NCBI GenBank assembly: GCA_905250075.1
Contig: CAJNOP010000001.1
Coordinates: 6,281,126-6,345,125 of the forward strand
Source of the DNA: Rotaria sp. Silwood1
Lineage: Eukaryota; Rotifera; Eurotatoria; Philodinida; Philodinidae
Direction: 5' to 3'
DNA length: 64,000 bases
Shown here: piece by piece, positions 38,501 through 48,909 of the stretch
How the letters are laid out: each line of letters begins with the position of its first letter
How positions within the stretch are numbered: position 1 is the stretch's first letter
The notes under the pieces: generated by a model
The model's database searches: none
Seen by the model: the letters and a program-made list of their open reading frames with translations, nothing else
Told to the model about the DNA's origin: nothing
Program-made: the position numbers and the translations under genes

Positions 38501-41088
38501 TCAATAGTAAATCTCAATGTTTCATCATCTCCAGTTGCACCAACATCCATTCCATCAACAAATATCACGTCGACTTCATCAAATGCAACATCAGCGTCAT
38601 TACAATCATCAACATCCGATACAAATGATATCGCTAATAAACTTCAACAATGTGGTCTTATAACACGTACACGTTCACCAGCAGAAAATGATTGTGGTGT
38701 TGTTGCATGGCGTATTTGTATGAAAACGCCTGAATGTCCAAATGGTCGCACAATAATTGTTATTGCTAATGATATAACATATAAAATAGGTTCATTTGGT
38801 ACTGAAGAAGATTTATTATTTCAACGTGCATCAGAATTATCACGTTTAGAACGTATTCCACGTATTTATATATCGGCAAATAGTGGTGCACGTATTGGTC
38901 TTGCTGAAGAACTTAAATTTCTTTATCATATTGCATGGAATGATTCAAAAGATGTTGAAAAAGGTATACGGTATTTATATTTAACACCAAATGATTATTC
39001 ACGTGTATCGAATATGAATTGTGTACGAACAGAAACAATAAATGATGATGGAGAATTACGATATAAAATTATTGATATTATTGGAAAAGAAAATAGTTTA
39101 GGTGTAGAAAATTTACGTGGATCAGGAATGATTGCTGGTGAAACATCACTTGCATATAATGTTATTGTAAATATTTAAAGTTTATGATTGTAGTCTTTTT
39201 TTTTTTGAATATAAAAACTTTTATTTCTTTTAGCCAACAATTAGTTTAGTAACATGTCGAGCTGTTGGTATAGGTGCTTATCTTGTTCGACTTGGTTCTC
39301 GTGTAATACAAGTTGAAAATTCTCATATTATATTAACTGGTGCTGGTGCACTTAATAAAGTTCTTGGTCGTGAAGTTTATAATAGTAATAATCAATTAGG
39401 TGGTACACAGATAATGTTCAATAATGGTATAACACATGATATTGTTAAAGATGATTTTGAAGGATGTTTACTTATACTTCGATGGCTTTCTTATATGCCA
39501 GAAACAATGTTACATTTACCACCAATATTACCTGGATTATATGATCCCATTGAACGTACAATTGATTTTGTTCCAACATCAACACCATATGACCCAAGAG
39601 ATATGATACAAGGACGACAACTTGCATTAACACAACAAACTTCAAATCATATTGATATAGGAATATCAATGGCAGCATCATTTCAATCAGGATTTTTTGA
39701 TCGAGATTCATTTGTTGAAATAATGAAAGGTTGGGCAAAAACTGTTGTATGTGGTCGTGCTCGTCTTGGCGGAATCCGTAAGTAGTGAATAATGCGTTTT
39801 TTTTAGAAATTTTCAAAAAGAAAAAATAATTTCTTCTAGCCATGGGTGTTATTGCTGTCGAAACACGTACAGTTGAATCAGAACAACCAGCTGATCCAGC
39901 TAATTTTGATTCTGATGCTCGTACTATTCAACAAGCTGGTCAAGTATGGTTTCCTGATTCAGCATTTAAAACAGCACAAGCAATTAATGATTTTAAACGG
40001 GAAAATTTACCATTAATGATATTTGCTAATTGGCGTGGTTTTAGTGGTGGCATGAAAGATATGTATGATCAAATTATGAAATTCGGTGCTTACATTGTTG
40101 ATGCTTTACGAGAATATGAACAGCCTGTTTTTAGTTACATACCACCATTTGGTGAATTACGTGGTGGTGCTTGGGTTGTTATTGATCCAACAATCAATTT
40201 ACGCTACATGGAAATGTATGCTGATCGAATGAGTCGTGGTGGTGTACTTGAACCGGAAGGTACAGTTGAAATAAAATATCGTACAAAAGATTTAATACGT
40301 ACAATTCATCGACTTGATCCTGGTTGTCGAGAATTAGTTGCTGAGATAACTTCATGTACAACAGGAACAACAAATAATATAAAAGAAGAACTTGAAAGAA
40401 AATTAGCTGAACGAGAAAAAGTTTTATTACCTGTTTATCAACAAGCTGCTGTTATGTTTTGTGATTTACATGATACACCAGGTCGAATGTTAGAAAAAGG
40501 TGTTATTCGAGTAAGTTAATCAAATAAGATTTGTTTTTCTGGAATTTTTCTATGGATATTCTTTTTTAAAAGGAAATATTGGATTGGCGAACAAGTCGAG
40601 AATTTTTTTATTGGCGATTAAAACGTCGTTTAGGTGAAAATAATGCCATAAAAACAATTCTTACTCGTGAATCTTCCATTGATTATCAATCAGCTGCTAA
40701 TTATCTTCATCAATGGTTTAATGAAGATAAAACTAATGATGTAAAAGGGACTTAATTTAATTTATTTTTTGTTGTGATTTCAATATTATCTTATTTAGAC
40801 TTCACAATGGGCAAAAGACGAAATTGTTGCTGAATGGCTTGAACAATTTCAAACATCATCATCAATAGAAGATCGTATAAAAGCTTTACAAAAACAAAAT
40901 GCTCGTCAAGATATTCATCGGTTTGTTTTTTAGTTTATTTTAACAAAAAACAAATATTTATATTTTGTTCATTTTAAAGATTACTTCAAACATATCCTGA
41001 TCTTGTATCGGATATATTAGTAAATACAACTGATGAACAACGTTCTGAATTAAACCGACTTTTGAACAGTACAAAAACAACTAAGTGA
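26515..41088 (+). CDS. ACC: Acetyl-CoA carboxylase, animal multidomain type, 35 exons
   Basis: Makes malonyl-CoA from acetyl-CoA, the committed step of fatty acid synthesis. The 35 exons sum to 7218 nt (2405 aa, human ACC1 is about 2346). Order: a Ser-rich N-terminus with a candidate AMPK site [10 protein letters not shown] (Ser101); biotin carboxylase ([23 protein letters not shown]-grasp [27 protein letters not shown]); the biotin site EVMKM (Lys800); the central region ([37 protein letters not shown]); carboxyltransferase ([50 protein letters not shown]). All hallmark motifs are intact. A Ser/Thr-rich linker precedes the carboxyltransferase. Long introns are 11 (28732-31326, with a nested ORF), 19 (32742-33875) and 22 (35198-36750, with a palindrome). 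The intron after exon 18 (32556-32612) is GC-AG, 57 nt and free of in-frame stops. Exons 8-11 are duplicated at 46.4-47.7 kb. Confidence 0.97.
29632..29898 (-). CDS. Small single-pass membrane protein ORF nested in carboxylase intron 11
   Basis: An 88-aa ORF antisense to the carboxylase. The N-terminal 55 residues are polar (starts [17 protein letters not shown]), followed by a basic/Cys SRCSTF junction and one strongly hydrophobic helix, [18 protein letters not shown], then a short SPEKPTQK tail. The layout suggests a tail-anchored or type II single-pass protein. A paralogous ORF occurs at 48661-48909 with the same start motif, spacing and membrane helix, and the DNA just upstream of both ATGs is also alike. 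Conservation of reading frame between diverged copies is the main evidence for coding. Function unknown; both copies could also be remnants of one element. Confidence 0.45.
   Translation of the reverse strand: MDFNMQNGSHDTHEQSSTINTLHKTHTSDDFETTIIEINQTNLSSLIQPLPSRCSTFTTMMICFGAMIFLLLLHFFIILFSPEKPTQK
35930..36560. repeat. Near-perfect palindrome in carboxylase intron 22
   Basis: Two arms of about 300 bp, left roughly 35930-36225 and right 36262-36560, are complementary at well over 90 percent around a spacer of about 36 bp. Example: TGGGACTTTAATATCTCAGG at 36267 is the complement of the sequence just left of the spacer. The outer ends read CGAGGGAACATTC and GAATGTTCCCTCG. It would fold into a very long hairpin in the pre-mRNA. 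ORFs on both strands in this area are products of the palindrome. No target duplication was identified with confidence. Confidence 0.85.
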
Positions 41089-41416
41089 CAATTAATACCC
41101 TTATCACAAAATATGATAAATGCTTTGATTCTGGTTTTTTTGTTTTCCTTCTTATGTTATGGTTTTGTTATCTGTTTATAATTTGATAATATAAACAGAA
41201 GGAAACATTAGTTTCAATGAATATTCTTTCATTAGTGTTTTTGTATTAAATGTGATATCGTAAATTTTTTATAATTATCATCACTCTTTGCTTTTTTTCT
41301 GTTTGATATGATTATTTTCATTTAATTGTTCTCATTAAATATAAACAAACATTCTCGTTCACACATAAAAAAGAGACATTTTTAATTTTCATTCTATTTT
41401 ATTTTTGCAGAGAAAA

Positions 41417-44400
41417 ATGTTATTTAACGAACCGTGGTATTTATCTCTTTCACTTTTTGAACGTACATTAGCTTGTATTAATTTGGCCGCATTTCTTTCA
41501 TCATTATCACAATGGCGCGGTCAAATAGGTAGTACTGGTATATTACCTGCATATAGTTTCGTTCGCTATTGGAAAGAACGTAAAATGACATTTTTTCAAC
41601 GCCCAACACTTTGTTTAATTATTTCGGATTCCGACAATTTTCTTTTGGCACTTCATTGGATAGGAATAATTTGTTCAATAATGGCATTTTTTGCAATTAT
41701 TCCAATAGGTATATGTTTTCTTGGCTGTTGGCTTTGTTATTCATCACTAGTAACTGTATCAACAACATTTATGGGTTTACAAATGCATTCAAATTTATTA
41801 GAAACAAATATGCTTTATGTATTATGTTCACCATTTCTTGCTGCACAACCTGAAGTATTTGTTTTTATTCAATGGACACTTCTATTTCGTATTATGCTTG
41901 GTGGTGCTGTGGGAAAAGTAAAAGAATCATAAACAAAAAAAGGAAAAATTTATGTTTATCATTTAATTTAATTTTAGTATACAGGTGGAGATCGAAGTTG
42001 GAAAGATGGCTCAGCGATGTTGTGGCATTATTGGACTCAGTAAAATACAATAAAGAATCCTGTCTAATAAGATAACCACCCTTGATTTATCAAAGCTACC
42101 TATACCATTTTGTAGACCAAACAATGACACAGCAAAACGTATGTAGAAATTCACTTTTTCATCAAGTTTTAATATTCTGAGAAGCTGTGTACCAATTAAG
42201 AATAAATTATAGTAATTGTGAGTGATATTATCAAATGTTAGAAGTCACTATATCTTCAAACCAGAGTTGGAACCGGACAGGTTTTTCTGTCCGGTCCGGT
42301 CCGGTCAGCAACCGACCGAACGAATTTTACAGCCAAACTGGCAAAAAATCCGGTGAAAATAACCGACTATAAAAGTATCTGTCAACATACAATGTTGGCG
42401 AAGGGGAATTGAATATTCACATGCAGAAATTCTAACTAGGGGTGATCAATTTACATTTACGAGAAATTAATAAATCCAAAAATAAATGTTAAGAAATTTA
42501 AATTAAAAATAAATTTTTAAAAAGTTTTATTTATTTCGAATTTAAATTGAATTTACATAAATTTAAATTTTGTAAAATTATTTAAATTTATTTAAATCCA
42601 GTTTAAATCAATATAAATTCGATGTAAATCAAATAAAATTCAATTTAAGTTCATTTAGTTGGATTTAAATCCATTTACATTAATTCATATAGGATTTAAA
42701 TCCAATTAAATGAATTTAAATTGAATTTTATTTGGTTTACATCGAATTTATACTGATTTAAACTGGATTGAAATAAATTGAAATAATTTTAAAAAATTTA
42801 AATTTATGTAAATCCAATTTAAAATTATAATAAATTAACAACAAATCGCCACCCTTAATCCGAACTGGAAACTAAAACTTGGGACTGAAACTTTCCCTTC
42901 ATATTTTATAGCAAGGTGCGTCGACTTTTCGAGCCCGACATCGATATAAATTAGCTATTCAGATCAAATCTGTTTTTCATCTTAATTTCAAAAAAGAAAA
43001 AAAAAAAGCAAGTTTATAACACATCTAACATAAAAATGTAAATTTTTATTTTTCTTGATTCAGGCAGCTGCCTAAGTACAACAAGAGAATAAATTATTTG
43101 ATCAAGGTTCAATTGAGCGATACACGAGAAAGAAATCGATAGAGATATAAAGAGAACAATCAATCGTTTATAGTCAAGTCGAAGACAAAATATCTATTGA
43201 GTCTTTCGCAAACACATTCTTCTGACTTGAAAATATCATAAAAAAATCATTTTCAGTACAGAAAATTCTTGGATGCTAACAACAATTTTGTAATGATGAA
43301 CTGGGAAAAATCCGGTTCTGGCCGGTCCGGTTCCAACTCTGCTTCAAACTAATCTATATAAAATTGTGTTTGAAATTACTTCAATACAATTATTTCTCAT
43401 CTCTAATCGCGTATATCTGATAATAGTTATAAAAACTTTTTCCTGTCCAAGTCTTTAGCATTGATACTAGTTTATGTAATTTTTCGCTTTTATGATATTT
43501 GAAATTCTTCTATGCTGCTCTTAAGGGCACAAACGACGAGTCATGGAAGTTTCTCTGAGATTGTATGCCACCAATCTCTATAAATATATCAATTGATTGT
43601 CCTCTGAATTGATGTGCGTCATGAACAAATCGACCAAGCAATGCCTAAAGAAAAGCAGCTTTTCGATCCTTAAGAATAGGAAACTGTATGTGTTTTGTGA
43701 TAAATACTTCTTCAGTGAAAAATTTTCTATCTATTAATAAGAAGCTCATTATGTACTCTTTCATTTTACATATATGAGTGTTTTGAAAATGGCAAAAAGT
43801 ATTTTTTCATTTAAGACCTCTTCAAGGGCTATGAACATATGCAAAATATTTAATTCTCGTATGAGACTGAACATAAATTGGACCCGAATAGAGCTTCATA
43901 CTCTAGTCACACCTAGCTAGTCAGAATCTAAATTCGTAAGAAACTAAATACAACGAAAACTAATCTGTGTGATAGTTCATTCTTGTCTTTTCCTCAAGGG
44001 ATCCAAAAGTGAAAAATCTTTTTGCCATTTTCGAAACATCCATCTATGTCAAATGAAAGGACATGAGGAAATTATCAATAATAGATAGAAATGTTCTCAT
44101 TTAAAAAGTATCCATTGCAAAATTCACATACCATTTCTGCTTTTAAGAATCGAAAAATTGGCTTTTTTTAGTTATTGATTGACTGATTGAACCATGATGC
44201 ACATCGATTTAGAGAACAATCAATTGGTTTACTTACAGAACTTGATGACACACAATTTCTGAGAAATCTGCATAGTTAATCACTTGTATCCTTACAAGCA
44301 ATTTAGAAGAATTTAAAACCTCATAGAGGCCAACAGTTACAGAAGCTAGCCAAAATGCTTAGGTTTTGGATACGAACAACACACCGACTCCTAATATTTG

Positions 44401-45736
44401 ATAATATCGCTCACAATTGCAATAATAATATCTCACTTGGTATACGGCTTCTCTGAATATACAAACTTTATAAACAAACTATTTCCTACATGCTATTCAA
44501 TGTGTCACGAGTTGCTCGACAAAACAGTATAAGTGACATTTCAAATGACGGATGGTTATCCTATCTGACAAGGTCTTTTTATTTATTTATTCTGAACAAA
44601 AAAAAAATCTGTCTGTTGTAGACCTTTACCTAATCCATTATCACCAATTTTTTATCGAATGTCAGCTTCGATTCATAAAATGGAAACATATTTTACATAT
44701 ATTAGTGAAGGCATAGGAGCATTACTTTGTTACACACCGCAAATAACACGTTGGATTTCATATGTTTTCTTTTTACTGATTTTATTGGGAATTAATATAA
44801 CAGGAAATTATGCTCATCTGGCACCGTTAACAATAACAGAAATGATTTTACTTTTAAATGATAATGTTTGGCGTTCATTAATTCCATTTGAATTTATCAT
44901 TTCATTTCTGGAATATACATCAATTCCACCATATTCAATAGCATGGCCATTTAAATTATTACCATGGATATGTATTGCTTTGCCTTATTTTTTTATATCA
45001 CTTATACCATTATGGTCAACATTTCGTGAGGAAAATCCATTTTCATGGCCAATATTCATTCGTTATTCAACTCGTCCATTAATATTAACACAATCTATAT
45101 ATTATAATAAACATTTTCAACGTTATTTTCTAATACCGTGGAATTATATAATGAATTGGTCTGAATATGGTTATGATTTATTATCACCAATACGACTTTG
45201 TGGACGTTATGTTAAATTTGCTCATATGACAAAACGTCGTTGGGAAATTATTATTGAAGGAAGTGATAATGGATCAGATTGGTATGAATATGAATTTAAA
45301 TATAAACCATCAAATATAAATAAACGTTTAGCTATTGTACCATTTTGTCATATGCCTAATCTTGATTGGAGACTTTGGTAAAATGACAAATTTTTATTCT
45401 AGTTAATAAGAAGAAAAGAATATTTATTTTATATTTAGGTTTTTACCAAATGATGCAGCTCGTGGTGCTCCACCACCACATTGGTTCGACGTATTTTTGC
45501 AACGTATTCTTGATCATAATCAAGCTGTTTTAGCATTACTTGGTCGATTACCTGAACCATTTCGTAATAAACCACCAAAATATATACGCGCATGGTTATA
45601 TGATTATCGTTTTACCTATAAACGTGAGCAAGATTCAAAACAATTAGTTGAAAAAACACCACCTGATCAAATTGGTCGAACATGGTATCGCAATCGTGTT
45701 GGATTATATGCTGAAGCAAAAACAGAAGACGAGTGA
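41417..45736 (+). CDS. Lipase maturation factor family protein, four exons
   Basis: Lipase maturation factors are multi-pass ER membrane proteins needed to fold lipoprotein and related lipases. Exons 41417-41917, 41978-42039, 44622-45377 and 45439-45736 join in frame to 538 aa (human LMF1 is about 567). The diagnostic block YTGGDRSWKDGSAMLWHYWTQ continues across the exon 2/3 junction as PLPNPLSPIFYRMS. Further family features are NITGNYAHLAPLTI, LNDNVWRSLIPF, the soluble C-terminal RWEIIIEGSDNGSDWYEYEF, FCHMPNLDWRLWFLPNDA and PPKYIRAWLYDYRFT. Several membrane helices lie before residue 170 and again at about 215-320. The ATG follows an AG acceptor-like site at 41410, so an untranslated 5' exon is possible. 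Intron 2 is 2.58 kb and filled by a hAT-like element and a palindrome. The gene starts 329 bp after the carboxylase stop on the same strand. Confidence 0.92.
42262..43341. mobile_element. hAT-like non-autonomous DNA transposon, 1080 bp
   Basis: The element begins CAGAGTTGGAACCGGAC and ends GTCCGGTTCCAACTCTG with a near-identical inverted terminus (CAGAGTTGGAACCGGACCGG read from the right). It is flanked by an exact 8-bp duplication, CTTCAAAC, at 42254-42261 and 43342-43349. An 8-bp target duplication with CAGAGTTG-type ends is the hAT superfamily pattern. I see no transposase ORF, so it is non-autonomous. It sits in intron 2 of the lipase maturation factor gene, and GGTCCGGTCC repeats occur just inside the left end. 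Confidence 0.88.
42470..42845. repeat. TTTAAA-rich hairpin inside the hAT-like element
   Basis: A strongly self-complementary AT block centred near 42670. The left arm (with AAATAAAATTCAATTT and TTGGATTTAAATCC) is mirrored by GGATTTAAATCCAA and AAATTGAATTTTATTT on the right. Possible outer ends are GGGGTGATCAATTT (about 42436) and a CACCCTTAATCC complement near 42850. It may be a separate foldback insertion nested in the hAT-like element. Confidence 0.6.
43540..44280. repeat. Palindrome in lipase maturation factor intron 2
   Basis: About 740 bp folding around a centre near 43915. ATCAATTGATTGTCCTCTGAA near 43587 mirrors the complement of TTTAGAGAACAATCAATTGG near 44210, and ATGGCAAAAAGTATTTTTTC near 43790 mirrors GAAAAATCTTTTTGCCAT near 44020. 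Arms are diverged, about 75-80 percent by eye. No coding content. It lies right after the hAT-like element in the same intron. Confidence 0.65.
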
Positions 45737-46352
45737 CATGTTTTTTGATTATTATTATTATTATTATTATTGTTGACCCATCAAAGTCTAGTCGTTAAAT
45801 AATCAAGCATAATGAAATTTTTTATCCTTTTCTTTGTATTGAAGTTTCTTTGCTTGAATATTTTATCCTTGATGTGTACCTTAACTCATTTATGTTAGAT
45901 GACTAAAATAAACTAACGCAGAGCTTAAATCTTTAAAATAAAAAAATTAAAAATCGGCATAATGTTTTAAGCATTCTTTTTAATACATCATCTTCATTTT
46001 GAGATAAAGCTTTTTGCAAAACATTGGTTTTCGATTCTGTTGATGAATATTTTAGGAAGTTCTATGTGTTTTTAAGTCGCATAAATTTAATAGCTCTGGA
46101 CTTATACATATAAAACAAATATCAATAATGTGCTGACTTTGGTCTAAATCTGACTTCGAATGGTGCAATACGAGAGAGAATGACAAGGAAAGACTAGTTC
46201 CAATAATAGATATAATCATGGAATTAATCCTATGAGTATCATGTCGAAATGCAACGTCATTACATAGATATATTATATAACTAAATAAAAAGATAAATTT
46301 GTACGTTATGCAGCTGGAAAAAAAGATATCGAAAACTGATGTCTTTTTATTC
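45737..46352. other. Intergenic before the carboxylase duplicate
   Basis: Contains an ATT trinucleotide run at 45750-45772 just after the lipase maturation factor stop. No gene seen. The left junction of the duplicated carboxylase segment is near 46353. Confidence 0.5.
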
Positions 46353-47660
46353 TATGATTAAAAAGAAAAGAAAAACTAAAAGTTTATTTGAATATATATA
46401 TATTAGATCTTACACTTACATACAAAGAAGATGATAGTGATGATGTTAATGTTCCAATGGATTTATATGAACAAGCATGTGTTAATGATTCCAAAAAGGG
46501 TCTATAAGTAAGATTCTATCTATCATATTGCTTTATTTGAAAAAATCAAAAAATACAAAACAATATATCATTTTGTTTTATTAGGTTGCAATTCGAATTG
46601 GTTTTCCTGTAATGATTAAAGCTTCAGAAGGTGGTGGTGGTAAAGGAATACGAAAATCTACAAGTCGAGATGATTTTGAAAATCTTTTTCGACAAGTAAA
46701 ACAAAGAAATCTTTTTGATTTAGTTTTTAAATTAATATTCTTATAAATTAGGTTCAAATGGAAGTACGAGGTTCACCTATATTTCTAATGAAATATGCTG
46801 ATAGTTGTCGACATTTGGAAGTACAAATTCTTGCTGATCAAAGTGGACAAGCTATATCATTATTTGGTCGAGATTGTTCAATACAAAGACGTCATCAAAA
46901 AATTATTGAAGAAGCACCAGCTGTTATAGCACCATCTGAAGTTCTTGAAAAAATGGAAAAAGCAGCTGTACGTTTAGCAAAAATGGTTGGTTATGTTAGG
47001 TTAGTTTAGTTTAGCTTTTGAATAATTCAATTTATTGCATGGATGTTTGTTTTTCGAAAAAAAAAACTAGTGCTGGTACAGTTGAATATTTATTTAATCC
47101 AAATGATCAAACATTTTTCTTTCTTGAACTTAACCCTCGATTACAAGTTGAACATCCTTGTACAGAAATGATTACTGATGTTAATTTACCTGCATGTCAA
47201 TTACAGGTACAGATTTTATTTCTAAAACAAAAAAGCTTATAACATATATTAATCTAAATATGATGAGATAATAGAAACTATTTTTGAAAACTATTTCATT
47301 TAATTAATAGAATAATATTTTAGAGTGCCTACAACATAAATAAACATATATTTAAATAGAATAAGTCTATCGAAAAAAAAAAGTAAACTAAGACAAATAT
47401 TTGATTTCCTATTATTTTACAGTTATAAAACTATCAATAATAAATCAATGATGTATTATATATTGATTGTATTGAATCTATTAAAGCGAAATGCTTATGG
47501 ATGCAGCAATTTCAAGTTAAGCATTGGTATTGGAATTGGTGTATCCGAAGTAGTACTTTTGATTGATCTGACTGGCACTGTTCTATGATTAGATACGAGC
47601 AACATATATATACTTTAGTACCAATCTTTGAAAGATCACTAATGCTGATTAGAAATAAAA
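46353..47660 (+). pseudogene. Partial duplicate of acetyl-CoA carboxylase (exons 8-11)
   Basis: Starts at the sequence TATGATTAAAAAG in the copy of intron 7 and matches 27887-29182 almost base for base, exons and introns alike. It carries copies of exons 8-11 of the biotin carboxylase domain ([47 protein letters not shown]). Exon 8 of the copy has TAA where the parent has the GAA that ends GLE, and a Thr-to-Asn change. Exons 9-11 encode the same peptide as the parent as far as I can read. There are no copies of exons 1-7 or 12-35 nearby, so it cannot encode a working enzyme. The near-identity stops sharply at 47660. Confidence 0.93.
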
Positions 47661-47769
47661 AATAATTCCGTGTTTTAATATATTTTTTGCGAAAAAGAGT
47701 CCCATTCTGAAGGAATAGAAATGAATTTATCCTTAATTGTGGTTTTCAACTATGGCTGTTTCGGTATAA

Positions 47770-48366
47770 GAAAATTCTATATGCGTCTTCTATACCAAAG
47801 TCTTAAACGAAAAACTTAAAATTATAAAAATGGTTTAGTTAACAATATCTTCCAAATTTTATTTATTTATGATTTATTTTTTAATAATCATTAACTTTGA
47901 TTATAAGATAATGAGAATAGAATAGAATAAAATTGTATTTATTTGTTTTTTTTCTTTCAATTGTTATGTCAACATTTAGCAAAGATATGTGTTCACAAAG
48001 AACAATAAACATAAGAACATATGATATGAAGAAAAAACAGAGTTTAGTCGTCTATTGGGTTTCTGGTCGGTAAAACGAGCAGATGACTGAGTTATTTTCA
48101 TTCTTCATATTTTATATTCTTATGTTTATTATTCTTTGTAAAAACATATCTTGAAAATGACAGTTGAACTGGCTAAATGTTGACATAATAATTGAAAGAA
48201 AAAAACAAATAAATACAATTTTATTTTATTCTCATTATCCTATTATCAAACTTCATGAATATTAAAAGATAAATGATGAATAAATAAAATTTGAAAGCTG
48301 CTGTTAACTCAATCATTTTTATGTTCAAATTACCGCTTATAGAAAACACATTCTTAAAATTATTTG
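47770..48366. repeat. Palindrome inserted in the duplicated intron segment
   Basis: About 600 bp symmetric around 48068. GAATAAAATTGTATTTATTTG near 47925 mirrors the complement of CAAATAAATACAATTTTATT near 48210, and TGTCAACATTTAGC mirrors GCTAAATGTTGACA. The corresponding place in carboxylase intron 11 (about 29.2-29.4 kb) lacks it, so it arrived in the copy after duplication or was lost from the parent. Arms look about 80 percent identical. Confidence 0.75.
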
Positions 48367-48660
48367 TTTTCATCTATTTGCAATTCATTAGTAGAATCGT
48401 TGTTGAATGCGTCTTCGCTATTTAACAACTTTTTTGTTTTATTGATGTCACCTATCAAAGATGCTTGAAGTGATTTTTTTTCAGCTCTTGTATTGCTATT
48501 CTATATTTTTATTTGAAAACAAAATTTCATTTCTTTTTTATGCTGTAGATATTATACGCACTTTTTTTGAAGATAAATACTGCGTGCATAGAAAGCTGTT
48601 ACAAAAAACTCATACAGAAACACAAATAATTACGTTTCATTTTTAAATATGTTTTTTTTG

Positions 48661-48909
48661 TCAAAAAAAAAACATGATGAAGAAATCGACAACCAACATA
48701 AAAATTATGGCACCAAAACAAACCGTGATTGTAATACAGGTTGAACAACGTGACGATGATGATGATGGTATGAGAAAAGATGAATCCATTTGATCTATTT
48801 CAACTATTGTTGATTGATTGTTATTATATGCACTAGTTTGATGCATGATGTTGATTTTACTATTTTGTTTATATGTATCATGACTACCGTTTTGCATATT
48901 GAAACTCAT
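48661..48909 (-). CDS. Paralogue of the small nested membrane-protein ORF
   Basis: An 82-aa ORF beginning [17 protein letters not shown]. It has the same polar N-terminus, SRCSTC junction and hydrophobic helix CFGAIIFMLVVDFFIMFFF as the ORF at 29632-29898 in carboxylase intron 11. The C-terminal tail is shorter because the frame differs in a T-rich run. It lies downstream of the carboxylase exon copies in the same relative order and orientation as the parent, so it was part of the same duplicated block. The copies differ by roughly a quarter to a third of residues yet stay open, which hints at constraint. Function unknown. Confidence 0.42.
   Translation of the reverse strand: MSFNMQNGSHDTYKQNSKINIMHQTSAYNNNQSTIVEIDQMDSSFLIPSSSSSRCSTCITITVCFGAIIFMLVVDFFIMFFF

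Noticed and set aside
46353-47660. A second working carboxylase gene
   Set aside because: Only exons 8-11 are present, exon 8 ends in a stop, and no promoter or carboxyltransferase exons follow.
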